From the NCBI GenBank assembly GCA_035048815.1, contig JAUCBN010000035.1, positions 3,298,501 through 3,362,500 on the forward strand: a DNA stretch of 64,000 bases, written 5' to 3'. This document shows, piece by piece, positions 62,282-64,000 of this stretch. Source of the DNA: Abelmoschus esculentus (taxonomy: Eukaryota; Streptophyta; Magnoliopsida; Malvales; Malvaceae). Position 1 is the first letter of the stretch. Each line of letters opens with the position of its first letter. The notes below the pieces were generated by a model. The model searched no databases. It worked only from the letters and a program-made list of their open reading frames with translations, and was not told the DNA's origin. Both the position numbers and the translations under genes were made by a program.

Positions 62282-62446
62282 AGAATGAAGAGTTTTTTTG
62301 AACAAGCTAATAGTGATTACAGTAATATCTGTTCTAGAATATAATCTCTTCACCATTTGATATTGATCGTTCAATTACTCTACTAACATCGTTGGTGCTC
62401 AAACTCGTGACCTCTAAGAAGACTCGTGCACGCAGAATGAAGAGTT
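62282..62446 (-). mobile_element. tRNA-derived SINE, copy 2, with 13-bp target duplication
   Basis: The element (62295-62433) is flanked by AGAATGAAGAGTT at 62282-62294 and 62434-62446, a perfect 13-bp duplication. On the minus strand it carries the B-box-like GAGTTTGAGCACC and ends in a short A-run (the T-run at 62293-62299), both marks of LINE-driven retroposition. It lacks the A-box seen in copy 1, so it is 5'-truncated. The body is closely similar to 5096-5215. Confidence 0.85.
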
Positions 62447-62940
62447 AATTAACTTTTTAGATTTAATGTTGCTACAGCCTTCATTATTTGGGTGATTGGA
62501 TGGGCGGACTCAAAGGCGAAATTATTTTTTTAATAAAATTTAACGTCAACGATAAAGATGAACTGTAATAAAGAGGCCGGCTAATGAAGTAGTGGGAGAA
62601 GGGACAAAAGCAAAGACGTGCAAGTGTGAGTCTGATGAGGGCAGCGGCAGCTGCATGTCGGCGACAGGAAGCCAATGGGTGAAGGCTACATTGCCTCGTC
62701 CTCAGGGAAACCAAGAGGCTTTTATTATGTTTTGGACATGTCTAAAAAAGTTGTTTTTTATTTCTTTGAAAACATGTTCCATTCTTCTACAGGCTTCAAA
62801 TAGACTTTATATTTTAATCTTACTTGCATCATAAAGTGTCATTCTGACGTCAAAATAAAATTCATTTTAAATAAGTTTTCATTTTTATTTATTGTTGTAT
62901 GAATTTATGAAAAAATAGAGGTAAAATTCATTTTAAATGA
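62447..62940. other. Intergenic DNA
   Basis: No gene supported. A balanced-composition patch at 62570-62720 has open frames on both strands but no recognisable protein. Confidence 0.45.
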
Positions 62941-62942
62941 GC

Positions 62943-63545
62943 GCATGTATCTAGATTCTAGGCCAATCCAGCTTCCTGACATGACATCCCATTGCGGTTT
63001 GGGCGAGTTCGCCGAGCACTAGCCCTCGGTCATCACGGGAATGAACCTCGACAGCTACAGTCAAACGCCCCATCCATGTTAACCTTGATGACATCCGCAT
63101 TCGGGCACCTCCAAGCATCACTAGCCGTTGTCCATGAGAATGACCTAGCTGACCTCCATGGATTCAGACCTGCAAGAGCAGACAGTAAATCACATGTAGC
63201 GCCTATGCATTAGCAACAACTACCCAAGAGGGTTGTAACTTGTAATTGTAAAGTTTGCTTGTGCACCAAAAGGCAATAGGTTACGTCTGTAACACACGTT
63301 CCAAAGGAGGACAATGAAACCTACAAAAGTGTCAATAACAAGGATAAAGCCTTCTCCAACTAACAAAGGATCGAGTTCGCCTGATTGAGCAAACGTGAAG
63401 GAGGCAACCCAACAATTTTTAGTGTTTCCTACGTGCATGGGCACTCACGTACTGCATGCAGTGCAGTTTCAAGTTCCTCGTGACATAAGAAGCATAAACC
63501 GAGATCCAAACTAGCATCCATGTATCGTGTTCCAACAGGCTAAGT
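62943..63545 (-). mobile_element. LINE-derived remnant: zf-RVT plus RNase H-like domain
   Basis: On the minus strand, about 63525-63440 reads CFLCHEELETALHAVRECP, the zinc-binding zf-RVT motif that follows reverse transcriptase in plant LINEs. Further on, around 63110-63040, comes NADVIKVNMDGAFD, and in another frame RDDRGLVLGELAQTA, which are the start and middle of the RNase H-like (RVT_3) domain. Stops interrupt both. The order and spacing fit the 3' part of a LINE ORF2. No poly-A end or duplication was found. Confidence 0.72.
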
Positions 63546-64000
63546 TGGAAACTTCAAAAATCACGAACGTAATCCCTAAACTTAACCTAAAAAGTATATT
63601 GAATTAGAAAGTACAATTAAAAATTTTAAAATCATCTTCGATCCGTCCGTTATTTAAATAAATCATCGAATTCTCTATTGGTTTACGCTTTAAGTTTATA
63701 TATAACTAAATAAATAAATACGATAAACGATGAAAAGATTGCCAATTAATGAGTTATCGATTACTGATTACCGAAAACATTACAATACATATGTACGTAA
63801 ATAAAAAAAGGTAATCAAGAAGAAGAGTAATTGGCATCATGTGCATGATGTTTCCCAGCTTAACAGTGATGTGCCACATCAGCAATCGGAAAAAGGTCGA
63901 AGCTGATCTTACATCCAACTCACCTTGTTTTCTACTTTTATTATTTATAATTTTATTAATGTTTACATCTTCTAAGTAAATGAAAAAAGAAGAAAAAAAG
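63546..64000. other. AT-rich end of the window
   Basis: No gene supported. Confidence 0.45.

Noticed and set aside
62484..62834. Open frames on both strands near 62.5-62.8 kb
   Set aside because: Balanced composition but no recognisable domain, and no splice or promoter context.
1..64000. CRISPR arrays, bacterial operons, rRNA or tRNA genes
   Set aside because: None seen. The tRNA-like promoter boxes belong to SINEs, and the repeats are transposons or simple sequence.

Overview
This window is plant nuclear DNA, almost certainly from a eudicot. It has long AT-rich intergenic stretches, small GT-AG introns and plant-specific gene families: a PUB-type U-box ligase, a Dof factor, a type I MADS factor, a CDPK, a fasciclin-like arabinogalactan protein, an RHF2A-type RING ligase and an ABCG half transporter. 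Plant LTR, LINE, SINE and MITE elements fill much of the rest. Protein resemblance makes a Malvaceae (cotton-like) source possible, but that is a guess.

Layout. 1-7.7 kb is gene-poor: a degraded Tat/Ogre-like LTR, a LINE remnant, a fragment of a BEL1-like homeobox gene joined to a SINE, and a fold-back MITE. 7.9-11.3 kb holds a PUB22/23/24-like U-box gene (+) and a Dof gene (-), convergent. 12.13-14.35 kb is a solo LTR with intact CATAT target duplications. 14.9-15.9 kb is a SYP121/122-like syntaxin whose usual N-terminal peptide lies upstream of the first ATG. 16.88-24.43 kb is a complete but dead Ty3/gypsy chromovirus (minus strand, paired LTRs, iMet primer site, chromodomain). 27.3-28.5 kb is an AGL80-like MADS gene with an internally repeated C-terminus. 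31.2-34.4 kb is a ten-exon START/DUF220-like gene of unknown function, and 35.4-38.2 kb is a CPK1/2-like calcium-dependent kinase with a frameshift. On the minus strand follow FLA17-like (40.0-41.5), RHF2A-like (42.3-45.0), a small Cys-rich conserved protein (47.3-47.8) and an ABCG22-like transporter (55.2-60.0). 47.8-55.2 kb and 60-64 kb are AT-rich, with a second copy of the MITE, a hAT-type MITE with a perfect 8-bp duplication, a SINE with a perfect 13-bp duplication and a second LINE remnant.

There is no operon-like logic, as expected for a plant. Several products relate loosely to membrane and defence signalling (PUB22-type ligase, SYP12-type SNARE, CDPK, ABCG22), but nothing in the sequence shows that they work together. 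The main points to check are small coding lesions in three neighbouring gene models (lost syntaxin N-terminus, frameshift in the DUF220-like gene with a possible splice rescue, 1-nt frameshift in the CDPK) and a well-preserved nested set of transposon insertions. I saw no convincing undescribed system.
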